The notes: generated by a model from the sequence alone, not told the origin. Positions 8,804 to 17,610 are shown, numbered from the stretch's first letter. The stretch: 64,000 nucleotides of DNA from an uncultured Bacteroidales bacterium (GCA_902782245.1 CACZMI010000013.1:1-64000); one strand, 5' to 3'. Program-made: numbers and translations.

Positions 8804-10274
8804 ATTCTACTTGCTGTTCTATTAATTCGTTATTGTCAAAATCATACGCCGTGAGGCTGCGTATGGTGTAATAAAGTTGCCAGTAACGGCTCAGGGCCGA
8901 TACGTAACCCCTGTAGGCCGAATCCTTGGAGGTTATGGCCGAGTTCAGGTCCAGTATGGTGGAACTGCCGCTTACGTACAGATGGCGCGCCACCTCATAG
9001 CGGTGTTGGGCTGTCTGCATGGCGCGGCGGGCTATATCCACCTGACGCTCCTGCATGTTGAACTGGCTCACGGTGCGGGTGACCATTTTCTCAAAACTCA
9101 CCTCATTCTGCTCTATGTGCATACGGGTAAGTTCCAGGTTGTTCTGTGCAATCTTTACGCGGCCGCGTGCACGTCCCCAGTCAAGAATGGGAATGCTGAC
9201 TGATACGCTCACTGACTGCTCGTCGTTAAGGTTACGGAAACTCTCGGGCAGTTCATCGGCCGTCTGAGCCAGGCCCAGACGCATATAGATGGAGGCCTTG
9301 AATCCGGCCTGTGACTTGGCGTATGCCAGATTGCTCTCGCTGTTAAGGCGGCTCAGTTCCATGCTCTCTATATCCGGGCTGTTCTGACGGGCCAGTTCCA
9401 TAGCCTGGTCAAGCGGCACCGTAAAATGCGGAATGCTGTCGGTGGTAACAACCTCTATCTGTGTGTCCGATGTCAGGTTAAGGAAGTTGCGCAGCTGATC
9501 TACCGCGTCATCGAACGACATCTGCGATGACATGATGCTGGTCTCGCTGTTCAGTTTGTTGAGTTCCAGCTGGAGCAGTTCGTTCTCGGTTATGGTGCCT
9601 ATGTTGTATCGGCCCAGTCCGTAGGTGTAAAGGGTGTCGGTAGCGGCATGGTTGAGTTGGGCAATCTCCAGTTCCGTCTGGGCCGATACCAGATTGAAGA
9701 ACACCATTGCGGCCTGCGATGCCACCAGCTCCATGGTCTCGGCATACTGCTTGCGGGCCCTACGATACTCTATGGGCTCGGTCTTGCGGCTCCATTTGAA
9801 TGAGTTGTAGCCGTTAAGACTCTGTGAGAAACTCAGTTGCAGCGGCTGTGAGTAGTAGCTGTGAGTAGGGTTGTCGCCCAGTTGGTCCAGACGGCTCAGA
9901 CTGCCGGACAGAGAAATGGTGCCGCCTGTAAACCACACGTTCTGTGAAAGGTCTAGCGACAGGTTGTTGCGCATGCTGTTGCTCTGCGCATATTGCTCGG
10001 TGCCGTCGGGCAGAGTCACGTAATTGGTGCTGTGATTAAGTGACGGCGATGATGACAGTGACAGGGTGGGGAGCATGCTGGCCCTGTAGCTGCGGTAACT
10101 GAGCCAGGCCGACTCAAACGTGTTGCGTGCCTGCACCGCCTGCGGCGATGACTCCTGAGCCATTCGGATAACCTGGCTCATGGTTAACCGAACCGTATCG
10201 CCACCGGCGGCATTGCCGGCGGCCGATACGTTCAGCAAAACAAGGAGGAGTGATATTTTGATTAGCTGTCTCAT
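8793..10274 (-). CDS. TolC-family outer membrane efflux protein
   Basis: Outer-membrane channel (493 aa) with a signal peptide (MRQLIKISLLLVLLNVSAAG) and two OEP-type repeats rich in alpha-helical heptads: residues about 30-255 and 280-480. It is the first gene of a tolC-hlyD operon expressed from a clear promoter at 10298-10329. Together with the adaptor and the local ABC permeases it can form a tripartite exporter. Confidence 0.93.
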   Translation of the reverse strand: MRQLIKISLLLVLLNVSAAGNAAGGDTVRLTMSQVIRMAQESSPQAVQARNTFESAWLSYRSYRASMLPTLSLSSSPSLNHSTNYVTLPDGTEQYAQSNSMRNNLSLDLSQNVWFTGGTISLSGSLSRLDQLGDNPTHSYYSQPLQLSFSQSLNGYNSFKWSRKTEPIEYRRARKQYAETMELVASQAAMVFFNLVSAQTELEIAQLNHAATDTLYTYGLGRYNIGTITENELLQLELNKLNSETSIMSSQMSFDDAVDQLRNFLNLTSDTQIEVVTTDSIPHFTVPLDQAMELARQNSPDIESMELSRLNSESNLAYAKSQAGFKASIYMRLGLAQTADELPESFRNLNDEQSVSVSVSIPILDWGRARGRVKIAQNNLELTRMHIEQNEVSFEKMVTRTVSQFNMQERQVDIARRAMQTAQHRYEVARHLYVSGSSTILDLNSAITSKDSAYRGYVSALSRYWQLYYTIRSLTAYDFDNNELIEQQVEYGR

Positions 10275-10297
10275 ACTTTTTTGTTTTATTGACAGCC

Positions 10298-10329
10298 CAA
10301 AAGTACCGCTCCCCCTTGCCTTACTACAA
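10298..10329 (-). promoter_or_regulatory. Bacteroidetes-type promoter for tolC-hlyD
   Basis: On the minus strand the -7 box TACTTTTG (10298-10305) lies 21 nt after a TTG (10327-10329), matching the Bacteroides sigma-ABfr consensus (TTTG, 19-21 nt, TAnnTTTG). It sits 24 nt before the TolC-type start codon. Confidence 0.65.
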
Positions 10330-10355
10330 GTTTTTAATGCTGAATCGTCTTTTTT

Positions 10356-10383
10356 GGCCTAAAATCGTCTAATTTTTTGACAC
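10356..10383 (-). repeat. Post-permease spacer repeat, copy 2
   Basis: Read on the minus strand this follows the stop codon of the third permease and matches 2600-2627 at 27 of 28 positions. The homology extends into the last codons of the gene (ATCAA-N-AGCGAG). Confidence 0.8.
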
Positions 10384-12747
10384 TCACTCGCTCTTGATTA
10401 CCTCCGATGGGTTGGTGCGCATAATCCTGCGCAGTTTCCAGACAGTGGATAAGGTGATGACAAGAGCCGTGATAAACAGAACCAACGGTATGCGCCAGGT
10501 CAGGAGTGGAGTATCCTGCAGTCCCGGCAGCATCTTGGTGCAGGGATATCCTATGCAGAACGCTATAAGCAGCACCCAGACATACGGACGAATGAACATG
10601 CGTGCTATATCCCGGGCTTTTGCTCCGTGTATCTTGCGTAGAGCCACCTCTTTGCGACGTGCTCCGGTATCGGCCGATATAACCGATATGATGCTCAGCA
10701 AAACCATTAGTACGCCTGCCAAAGCTGCGGTAAACAGCAGCATGATCATGATTCTGGTGTTGTGGCTTGTACCCAGCCATTTGCCTCCCATAGTGCCGAT
10801 GCAGTCGTCGTTGAAGTTGCCTATCTGCTCCTGACAGATCTTTTCAATACTGGATTTCATGGCTTTCATATCGGCCCCGTCACGGAACTTTATAAAGAGG
10901 TAATGACCGGAGTGCTGACTGTTGAACGGTCCTGCAAAATAGCCGTCATACGGTCTCTTGATAAATCCCATTCTCTCTTTGAATACGCCGGCTATCCGGT
11001 GCGTCGTCCGAATGGCATCCTCATAATGATAATCATCCATTACCCAGATGTGCAGGACTTCAGGAACATTATTACCCATTCTGTTCCATAGTTCTTCCGA
11101 TACGAACACGCCATCCATGGACCTGTCATAATCTATGTGCTCTACCGGTATCTTGAAGAAACTGAAATAATTGGAGTCACAGAATATGAATTCAGTACTA
11201 ATAGAGCTTGCCACTCTGCCTTGAGATTCATCATAATGGTTGAATTCTTCAACATCGGCCCTGTTGAACCAGTCATCGGGCGGATAAAGCGGCTTTTCGG
11301 TCGTGAGCATATCCTCAACATCGGCTATTGCCCTGATCTTGGATTTTATGATGTCCCTGTGCTGATCAAAAGCTCCGTTCCGCATATCGAGAGTCAGAAT
11401 GTGCTTGAGTTCATTGCGCGAGAGCGGACAGTACGGCCTGGGCGCGGTTGCAATCATCGTTATGGTTCCGTTCAGGGTCATTACAGAGATGGCTATCTCT
11501 ATTGTAAGAAGCGCATATTTGAGCAGGTTCCTCTCTCTTTGTGACAGAGCGTTCTTCTTTTCGGGAACCGATACGTTGATATACCTGATTACTATTGCCA
11601 CGACCAATATGCAAAACATTAAAACCACTGCCGTTACTATAAGTTCAAGTATAATTATATATGGCAGATGATAATATACAATCCTGGTATCAAGAGTGTT
11701 CAGGAACGGTATCAGGAACAGTGTGGATATGATGGCAATAAATAAAGCAGGCAGCAGGGTTGCCAGAACCTGACAGCTTAGCATCTCTGTCAGTCCGTTA
11801 CGGGTTGACCCCAGACATATTCTGAGACGGTTGTCATGCCAATGCCTTATGAATGAGGTTATAAGATTGCTCAGATAGCAGACCATTCCGGTAATCAGCA
11901 CAAGAACTGACAACAGGCGTTTCCATATATCGGTTTGGCTTTGCTCACTATCCTGTAAGGGACGTACCTGTGGCACAATAAGTCTTGTGTTTCCTTGAAT
12001 GCGCCAGGGAAAAGAATTCTCCTTTAGCATGATGTTGGCCTGGTCTATACTGTATCCTTCCTTAAGTACTGCCTGAACTTTCCTTAATCCGTCTATGTGA
12101 TAAAATATGTCAGCCCTTACACGCCTGCTCCATTTGTCATCCTTAATTACGTTGACAATATGCAGTTGGGTGTCATGACTTGTGTCGCCGTCAGGGGTAC
12201 AGTATTCGAGAACGCAACTGGCTATATCTCCCTTTACATTCAACCTTTTAAGCAAGGACTCCTTGACAACTATTTCCCGGCGGTTTTGAGGCAGCCTGTC
12301 GCCATACAGAAGCGTCATGCCCTTATACTTGAAATAGTTGGATGTAATCCGGTCAAACTGTCCTGTTACTGCCACCTGTGTGCCGTCAGGCTCGGTAAGC
12401 ACCATCTCGGCATAGGTGTCGTCCCGGCCAGGATTGTCACCGTATTTCTGGTCAAAGACACTTGCAAAAACACATTCAATGGCAGGCGAATCATAAAAAC
12501 GTGATTCTTTAATCTCGTAACTTGTAACAGTATCCGGTTGACCGTCCTCAAAGCACTGTACAAGCGTTGCCGCCACAATACGGTCACGTCCGGGCAGCCT
12601 GTTTTCAAACAGCAAGTCATTATCCACCTCATATTCAAGGACTGCAAAGATTATAGTTCCCACAGCCAGGCAGACTATGGAAATAATGTTGAATACGGCA
12701 TTTGCCTTCAGATTCCTGAGGGCCGTTTTCAGATAGTGAATAAACAT
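10384..12747 (-). CDS. FtsX/MacB-family ABC transporter permease
   Basis: Third large permease (787 aa), beginning MFIHYLKTALRNLK and ending NPSEVIKSE. It shows the same helix-periplasmic domain-FtsX block arrangement twice over. It is transcribed toward the tolC-hlyD pair but has its own promoter and is separated from them by the spacer repeat. No ATPase gene adjoins it, so it probably shares the ATPase at 2732 or one outside the window. Confidence 0.88.
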   Translation of the reverse strand: MFIHYLKTALRNLKANAVFNIISIVCLAVGTIIFAVLEYEVDNDLLFENRLPGRDRIVAATLVQCFEDGQPDTVTSYEIKESRFYDSPAIECVFASVFDQKYGDNPGRDDTYAEMVLTEPDGTQVAVTGQFDRITSNYFKYKGMTLLYGDRLPQNRREIVVKESLLKRLNVKGDIASCVLEYCTPDGDTSHDTQLHIVNVIKDDKWSRRVRADIFYHIDGLRKVQAVLKEGYSIDQANIMLKENSFPWRIQGNTRLIVPQVRPLQDSEQSQTDIWKRLLSVLVLITGMVCYLSNLITSFIRHWHDNRLRICLGSTRNGLTEMLSCQVLATLLPALFIAIISTLFLIPFLNTLDTRIVYYHLPYIIILELIVTAVVLMFCILVVAIVIRYINVSVPEKKNALSQRERNLLKYALLTIEIAISVMTLNGTITMIATAPRPYCPLSRNELKHILTLDMRNGAFDQHRDIIKSKIRAIADVEDMLTTEKPLYPPDDWFNRADVEEFNHYDESQGRVASSISTEFIFCDSNYFSFFKIPVEHIDYDRSMDGVFVSEELWNRMGNNVPEVLHIWVMDDYHYEDAIRTTHRIAGVFKERMGFIKRPYDGYFAGPFNSQHSGHYLFIKFRDGADMKAMKSSIEKICQEQIGNFNDDCIGTMGGKWLGTSHNTRIMIMLLFTAALAGVLMVLLSIISVISADTGARRKEVALRKIHGAKARDIARMFIRPYVWVLLIAFCIGYPCTKMLPGLQDTPLLTWRIPLVLFITALVITLSTVWKLRRIMRTNPSEVIKSE

Positions 12748-12773
12748 ATACAGGACTTTTTGAGTAATGAACC

Positions 12774-12805
12774 CAAAAATATCTGATAGGATTATGTATT
12801 TGCAA
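12774..12805 (-). promoter_or_regulatory. Promoter of the third permease
   Basis: Minus-strand -7 box TATTTTTG (12774-12781) lies 21 nt downstream of TTG (12803-12805), the same geometry as the promoter at 10298. The TTG directly abuts the U-tract of the upstream terminator. Confidence 0.6.
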
Positions 12806-12836
12806 GAAAAAAGGGCAAAATCATCGATTTCGCCCT
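12805..12836 (-). terminator. Rho-independent terminator of the TonB receptor gene
   Basis: On the minus strand AGGGCGAAATC and GATTTTGCCCT form an 11-bp stem with one mismatch and a 3-nt loop (12812-12836), followed by TTTTTTC. A smaller perfect hairpin, TGTCCAA-TTT-TTGGACA (12842-12858), lies between it and the stop codon. Confidence 0.75.
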
Positions 12837-12863
12837 AAAAGTGTCCAATTTTTGGACAGTTTC

Positions 12864-14735
12864 TTAGAATGACAGGTTGACGCCGGCCATGAATGCTATA
12901 CCCGGCATGGGGTATCCTGCATTGATCTGATACTTGGTGTTGAGAAGGTTGTCACCGTTTACCCAGAGCTGTACCATATCGGTCAACTGATAGGATACGC
13001 GTGCATTCCAGAGCAGGAAGTCCTCCTTCTTGTCCGGACCTACCGCTGAGTAGAGACCGTTGATATACTGAAGGCCGGTGCTTACATGCAGACCGTTGCT
13101 GGTATATGAACCTCCCAGATATGCCTTATGCTCTGGTGCACCTACTACAGGAGTCTCCATCTTGAGGTAACTGTAGTTGCAGTTGGCTGCGAATGACTTT
13201 GAAATCAGGTATGATGCCTCAACCTCAACACCTGTATTCTTGAGTTCGCCGCTGTTCTGGTTGAGCATTGGAGGCGGAGCGGTGGAATTGGGCAATGTCA
13301 GAATAATATTCTTGGCGTCCATGTGGAACAGATTGATTCCATAATACAGTTTGCCGCTTAGAAGCCTCTGTGAGAATGAGAGCTCATAGTTCCAGAGTGA
13401 CTCGGCCTCAAGGTCGGGGTTATGAGGAGGATACATGTACATCTCCCTTATTGTAGGATAGCGGAATCCCTTGCCTACAGACAGTTTTACCTCGGCATTG
13501 GCAGGCAGATGGAATGCTGCGCCGGCCTGCGGTACCAGCTCGGTACCTGCCTTTGAGTGGTGGTGCACACGCAGTCCTGCATTAAGTGTAAGCAGTGAAC
13601 CTATCTCCTGACGCATCTCCAGGTATCCGGCAAACTCATCTTCACGCTCATCAACCTGAGGTACATCAGTACCGGCGGTAGGTCCGTCAACAAAATGGTT
13701 ATCGGCCTTGCCACCGTAACGGTAGTAGTCAAATCCCAGGGTAATGCGGTTGCCGTCAAACAGGCTTGCACTCTGCCAGGCCGATGCTCCCAGCATCTCA
13801 TCGTATGATATGAAACGGAACAGCTTAGGCGTTGTGCCGGGTGCATATCCGTCATTGATCCAATGGTCACCCCAGCTGTAAAACAGGCTTACGGCACCCT
13901 GTGTGCGTGCGTAATTATTCTCAAAGAACAGGGCTGTGGTACCGCGGGTTATCTCCTGATCGGCATCTATCAGCGGAGCGCTTTCAGAACCGGGTTGTGA
14001 AGCCTTGAAACGGGTTACATCCACATTGGCCGATGCGTTCCAGTTGTCTGATATATCATATCCCAGCTTGGCATATCCTCCAAACTGCTCAAAGTTCATA
14101 TTGTCACGGTGTCCGTCGGTGCGGTTGTATGAGCCCGATGCTACTGCGCTGAACTTACCTTGACTGGTGCTGGCCGTGAATTCGGTCTCGGCTGTGTTGA
14201 ATGACCCGTAACCTGCGTGCAGGTGTGCATGTGTGCCCTCCTCTTTTTTGGTTACTATGTTGACCACGCCGGCCATTGCACCGGATCCGTACAGGATTGA
14301 TGCCGGGCCGCGCAGAACTTCAACCCTCTCGGTCATGAGAGACTGATAGGAATCTGCAATAGGGTGTCCGTAGATACCGGCATAGTTGGGATGTCCGTCA
14401 ATAAGAACTATCATACGTGCCGTACCTCCGGTCATACCGCGCATGGATATGTTACCTGCGGCACCGCCCGATACACCGTAACCGGCATATCCGCGCTGTG
14501 TGATAAAGAGTCCCGGGACCTGCTCGGTAAGAAGTGGCAGCAATGATGCTCGGTTGGTCTCCTCAATGGCGGAGCGGTCAATTACGTTGACGGTCTGTGA
14601 GAGTTGGCGCACATCGGTGGCACTGCGTGTGCCAGTTATCACTACCTCCTGAAGGATTGAATCTGTTGGCTCGGTTGCCTGCGCTGTGCTGAATGATACG
14701 GCCGCTGCGGCCAGAATCAGTGCAATGTGTTTCAT
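12864..14735 (-). CDS. TonB-dependent outer membrane receptor
   Basis: Outer-membrane receptor (623 aa). It has a signal peptide (MKHIALILAAAAVSFSTAQA), TonB-box-like residues (ILQEVVITGTR), a plug domain (about 45-150, with ISMRGM and VEVLRGPASILYGSGAMAGVVNIVTKK) and a 22-strand-type barrel ending NAGYPMPGIAFMAGVNLSF. The start at 14735 gives a normal signal peptide; an upstream in-frame ATG at 14825 would precede it with 30 unlikely residues. Compact size and lack of a SusD partner or carboxypeptidase-like N-terminal domain fit siderophore, haem or cobalamin uptake (CirA/BtuB-like) better than glycan uptake. Confidence 0.9.
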   Translation of the reverse strand: MKHIALILAAAAVSFSTAQATEPTDSILQEVVITGTRSATDVRQLSQTVNVIDRSAIEETNRASLLPLLTEQVPGLFITQRGYAGYGVSGGAAGNISMRGMTGGTARMIVLIDGHPNYAGIYGHPIADSYQSLMTERVEVLRGPASILYGSGAMAGVVNIVTKKEEGTHAHLHAGYGSFNTAETEFTASTSQGKFSAVASGSYNRTDGHRDNMNFEQFGGYAKLGYDISDNWNASANVDVTRFKASQPGSESAPLIDADQEITRGTTALFFENNYARTQGAVSLFYSWGDHWINDGYAPGTTPKLFRFISYDEMLGASAWQSASLFDGNRITLGFDYYRYGGKADNHFVDGPTAGTDVPQVDEREDEFAGYLEMRQEIGSLLTLNAGLRVHHHSKAGTELVPQAGAAFHLPANAEVKLSVGKGFRYPTIREMYMYPPHNPDLEAESLWNYELSFSQRLLSGKLYYGINLFHMDAKNIILTLPNSTAPPPMLNQNSGELKNTGVEVEASYLISKSFAANCNYSYLKMETPVVGAPEHKAYLGGSYTSNGLHVSTGLQYINGLYSAVGPDKKEDFLLWNARVSYQLTDMVQLWVNGDNLLNTKYQINAGYPMPGIAFMAGVNLSF

Positions 14736-14761
14736 AAATAAGGTTTGGTTAGTTCTGGTTG

Positions 14762-14769
14762 CAAATATA
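14762..14769 (-). promoter_or_regulatory. Probable -7 box of the TonB receptor gene
   Basis: Minus-strand TATATTTG lies 26 nt before the chosen start codon. The -33 region (TTTA 20 nt upstream) is weak. The 142-bp divergent gap up to 14878 must also hold the sigma factor promoter; a TATTTTTG there, on the plus strand near 14835, is a candidate. Confidence 0.45.
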
Positions 14770-14877
14770 GTATAGTAACACGAATTATATAAATCGTAAC
14801 ACTTCTTATTTATGTAACAACGCACTTTTTTTGACTATTTTTGACTTCCCGAACAGGAGTCCGTATAATTAAGTGAG

Positions 14878-15435
14878 ATGCAACAGACAGACGACGACAT
14901 AATCAGCAAGTGCAAGGCTGGCGATAAAGCCGCTTTCCGCACTGTTGTGCAGAACTGCCAAGGTATGGTCTATTCGCTCTCGCTCAAGATGCTGGCCGAT
15001 GTAGAGGAGGCCAAGGATGTGGTGCAGGACACATTTATAAAGGTGTGGCAGAACATGGCAAGTTATGATGACCGTTACAGTTTCAATACATGGGTATATA
15101 CCATTGCATCCCGGATTTGTCTGGACAGACTGCGCAAGGTCAGACCTATAGGACCGGCCGAAACTGATGAACGTGTGTTTGAGCAGGTGGCCGATGACAG
15201 TGACCCTGAACGGCAGTTGGAAAGCAGCGAGTGGGTATCGGTCATAAAGGTGATGGCCGATGGGCTTAGCGGAAAGCAGAAACTGGTGTTTACCCTGAGC
15301 CAGCTGGAAGGACTGGACACCGCGCAGATAACAGAGATTACAGGCCTGGATGCAGATCAGATAAAAAGCAATCTGTATGCGGCCAAAAAGAATATAAGAG
15401 AACGATTGATAAAGATGGGATATGGAAAGGATTGA
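14878..15435 (+). CDS. ECF RNA polymerase sigma factor
   Basis: Sigma-70 family factor (185 aa) with region 2 near residues 20-90 (EEAKDVVQDTFIKVWQN, FNTWVYTIASRICLDRLRK) and region 4 near 120-180 (LSGKQKLVFTLSQLEGLDTAQITEITGL). It overlaps the next gene by 14 nt. The following membrane protein and lipoprotein probably belong to its regulatory module. Target genes are unknown. Confidence 0.93.
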   Translation: MQQTDDDIISKCKAGDKAAFRTVVQNCQGMVYSLSLKMLADVEEAKDVVQDTFIKVWQNMASYDDRYSFNTWVYTIASRICLDRLRKVRPIGPAETDERVFEQVADDSDPERQLESSEWVSVIKVMADGLSGKQKLVFTLSQLEGLDTAQITEITGLDADQIKSNLYAAKKNIRERLIKMGYGKD

Positions 15436-15790
15436 TGATTTGATGGAACGGCTCAAAGGGCAGATGCCCCGGGTGCCCGATGCCGATGCGCTGACTGACA
15501 GCATCATGGCGGCTATTGACACCCCTAAGCGCATTCCGATGTGGCTCACTGCACTTAGAACGGTATCATCGGTGGCTGCGGTTGTGTTGATGCTGCTGTT
15601 TGTGCATCTGGAGAGCAAGGCAGTGGATACGGATGATGCAAGTGCGGATTATCTTGAAGTTGCTTCCTCATCTTTTGAGTGTGAGGAGTGTTCTCCGGCA
15701 GAGAATTATTATCTGCACATAGAGAAAATGAGAATAATGAATGAACGTAAAATCCTAAAGAAGAAGATTTATGCGAGTTTCGATTTCTAA
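15422..15790 (+). CDS. Small single-pass membrane protein, possible anti-sigma factor
   Basis: 122 aa; N-terminal cytoplasmic part of about 40 residues, one transmembrane helix (about 45-62, VSSVAAVVLMLLFVHL) and an acidic outer part. I do not see a zinc anti-sigma HxxxCxxC motif. Position and coupling to the sigma factor gene suggest a regulator of its activity; this is inference from context. It overlaps the downstream lipoprotein gene by 20 nt. Confidence 0.65.
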   Translation: MERIDDLMERLKGQMPRVPDADALTDSIMAAIDTPKRIPMWLTALRTVSSVAAVVLMLLFVHLESKAVDTDDASADYLEVASSSFECEECSPAENYYLHIEKMRIMNERKILKKKIYASFDF

Positions 15791-16784
15791 AATTTTGTTT
15801 GCCGTCACAATGCTGGCTATGGTCTCATGTGACGAATGGAAGGTTCAGATGGTAACCGAGGTGATGCGTGACGGTTCATGTGTAAGGACTGTTGCATCGG
15901 ACGACAGAAGTTGCCTGACTGAAGATGAAGGATGGGAATCGGTTGATGAGGAAGACTACATCCGTAAATTCACGGCCGATACCATATACAAGGCTGTTAT
16001 CAGAAGGAGTTTTGACGTGGTGGAGGACATGGACGCCTGCCCGGCCTTACAGATTTGCGGCAAGCCTATCCGTTCCAACTCAAGCCTTGACAGGAAGTTC
16101 AAATGGTTCTATACCGAATATACCTTTACGGAGACATTCCGGGGCTGGAACGCGGATTTGAGTATTCCCGTTACCGATTACGTGACTCAGGATGAGGCCT
16201 CTTTCTGGTACACCGGCTATCCGGAACTGCCCAAGGGAATTACAGGTCAGGAACTCCAGTATCTGCAGGACATATCATTCAAGACGGACCACTGGATATA
16301 TGACATGACATGGGATGTCTATTTCCGTACAATAGACCGTTTCTATGATGAGATAAATCCGCCGGTAGATCGTAGGACATTCCTTTCCATGCGTGATTCG
16401 GTTATGCATGAGGCCTGGAATCAGGATGTGGAGTTCTATGATAACAGGGAACTTGAATTTCTGGACCGCTTCTTTAAGACCGATGCCTTTACAAAAGCCG
16501 ATTTTAGCGATGAAATTGCTGATTATGGAAAGATTCTGTGGAATCAGAGCCTGGGTCTGATGCACCTGGAGGCTCCGTATATGCTCAGGATGCCGGGGCG
16601 TATAACCGATGCAGGGCGCGGACAGATAGAGGACGGCGTGATAAGATACCGTTTTGAGGGCAGTTTCCTCATACCGGGTGACTATACCATAGCGGCATCG
16701 TCCAGATGCGTGAACGTGTGGGCTTTCATTCTCTCCGGTCTGGTGCTGGCCGTAGCTGTAGGAAGTTTCTTTATAAAGCGCTAA
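15771..16784 (+). CDS. Hypothetical lipoprotein with C-terminal transmembrane helix
   Basis: 337 aa. The N-terminus has a lipoprotein signal (ISKILFAVTMLAMVSC, Cys near residue 20) and the C-terminus a hydrophobic helix (WAFILSGLVLAVAVGSFFIKR). The middle is rich in aromatic and acidic residues and I do not recognise its family. It closes the sigma-factor operon, so it may act in envelope stress sensing or be a target. It converges with, and overlaps by 4 bp, the NikR-like gene. Confidence 0.7.
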   Translation: MRVSISKILFAVTMLAMVSCDEWKVQMVTEVMRDGSCVRTVASDDRSCLTEDEGWESVDEEDYIRKFTADTIYKAVIRRSFDVVEDMDACPALQICGKPIRSNSSLDRKFKWFYTEYTFTETFRGWNADLSIPVTDYVTQDEASFWYTGYPELPKGITGQELQYLQDISFKTDHWIYDMTWDVYFRTIDRFYDEINPPVDRRTFLSMRDSVMHEAWNQDVEFYDNRELEFLDRFFKTDAFTKADFSDEIADYGKILWNQSLGLMHLEAPYMLRMPGRITDAGRGQIEDGVIRYRFEGSFLIPGDYTIAASSRCVNVWAFILSGLVLAVAVGSFFIKR

Positions 16785-17182
16785 TCGGCGCGGCTCATAA
16801 GGAGTTTGCCGTGGCGGATGCCCTTGATTGATGTCATCTCATCGGCCAGGGCGGTAAGCAGGCGGGCCTCACCCATGACGGTGCATACGTGCAGGCAGGT
16901 ACCCTCACTTATGTAGTGCTGCTGTGAGGAGAGCACAAGATTCTGGTGGCGGATCTGTATATCCGATATGCGTGCGGATATATCGGTCCGCTGCTGGTTA
17001 TATATTATAAATATGGTGCCGGCCACTATATGATTGCACTGCCACTTCTTTTCGGCCAGATTCTTCTCAATCAGGAAACGTATGGCCTGGGATCGGTTGG
17101 CATAACCATCCTCTTTAACTAATGAGTCGAGCTGCTCCAGCAACTCATCCTCCAGTGAAACTCCGAATCTTTTCAGTGCCAT
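16781..17182 (-). CDS. NikR-like ribbon-helix-helix regulator with altered metal site
   Basis: 133 aa. An N-terminal CopG/ribbon-helix-helix domain (KRFGVSLEDELLEQLDSLVK, residues 4-42) is followed by an ACT-like C-terminal domain ending GIRHGKLLM, as in NikR. By alignment with E. coli NikR, nickel ligands H76, H87 and H89 correspond to I77, Q88 and Y90; only the cysteine (C96) is kept. Nearby H79, H89 and C100 might form a different site. I used the ATG at 17182 (MALKRFGV); an upstream ATG at 17218 adds 12 residues. The palindrome upstream may be its operator. Confidence 0.82.
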   Translation of the reverse strand: MALKRFGVSLEDELLEQLDSLVKEDGYANRSQAIRFLIEKNLAEKKWQCNHIVAGTIFIIYNQQRTDISARISDIQIRHQNLVLSSQQHYISEGTCLHVCTVMGEARLLTALADEMTSIKGIRHGKLLMSRAD

Positions 17183-17221
17183 AACAATATACTTGTTGTT
17201 CAATCCAAAGTTATACATTTT

Positions 17222-17310
17222 GGAAAACTTTTGGGCAATATTTTTTTCAAAAGTTTTCCGAATGTGGAAAGAAACAGCTGTGGCGAGGGCTGTTGAAAAC
17301 TTCTGGGCAA
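17222..17310. repeat. Perfect inverted repeat with a third direct copy; candidate operator
   Basis: GGAAAACTTTTG (17222-17233) and CAAAAGTTTTCC (17248-17259) are perfect 12-bp arms around a 14-nt spacer. A further copy, GAAAACTTCTGGGCAA at 17295-17310, matches the first arm plus its flank (GAAAACTTTTGGGCAA) with one mismatch. The array lies just upstream of the NikR-like start and about 50-140 nt before the nrdD promoter, so it could regulate either gene. The gap 17183-17683 otherwise holds only the promoter and riboswitch. Confidence 0.6.
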
Positions 17311-17360
17311 ATAGGGCTTTTTAGTTATCAACAGACCGTATCATCTTATTGTTTTTATAA

Positions 17361-17368
17361 TATCTTTG
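17361..17368 (+). promoter_or_regulatory. Probable -7 box of the nrdDG transcript
   Basis: TATCTTTG fits TAnnTTTG and ends 6 nt before the first paired base of the cobalamin aptamer, so transcription would start right at the riboswitch. I see no good TTG at the -33 distance. Confidence 0.6.
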
Positions 17369-17373
17369 CCTAC

Positions 17374-17610
17374 GTCATTGGTTCCCGGAGGGGCGGCTCC
17401 CCGACGGAATAATTTGGAATCCGGTGAAAGACCGGGACAGTGCCTGCTGCTGTAAATCCCTGATTATAAATCCGATGCACTCTCTGCCACTGGCCGATAT
17501 GGGACCGGGAAGGCGCATGGGACGGGATAAGTCAGAAGACCTGCCAATGACATTGGGCCCTTGGTTCTTGCAGGACTACAAGGCCGGGGATTTTAAAGGG
17601 AGTTATCCTG
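17374..17610 (+). promoter_or_regulatory. Cobalamin (B12) riboswitch upstream of nrdD
   Basis: The aptamer (17374-17551) is closed by an 8-bp P1 stem, GTCATTGG with CCAATGAC. Inside are the conserved core GAATCCGGTGAAAGACCGGG, the run GACAGTGCCTGCTGCTGTAA, the B12 box GCCACTG (17486-17492) and the 3' element AGTCAGAAGACCTGCC. The 3' strand of P1 can instead pair with the bases just after it (CCAAT-GAC-ATTGG, 17544-17556), and further pairing CCTTG/CAAGG lies in the 3' part: a plausible expression platform. B12 riboswitches usually turn genes off when adenosylcobalamin is present. Confidence 0.93.
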
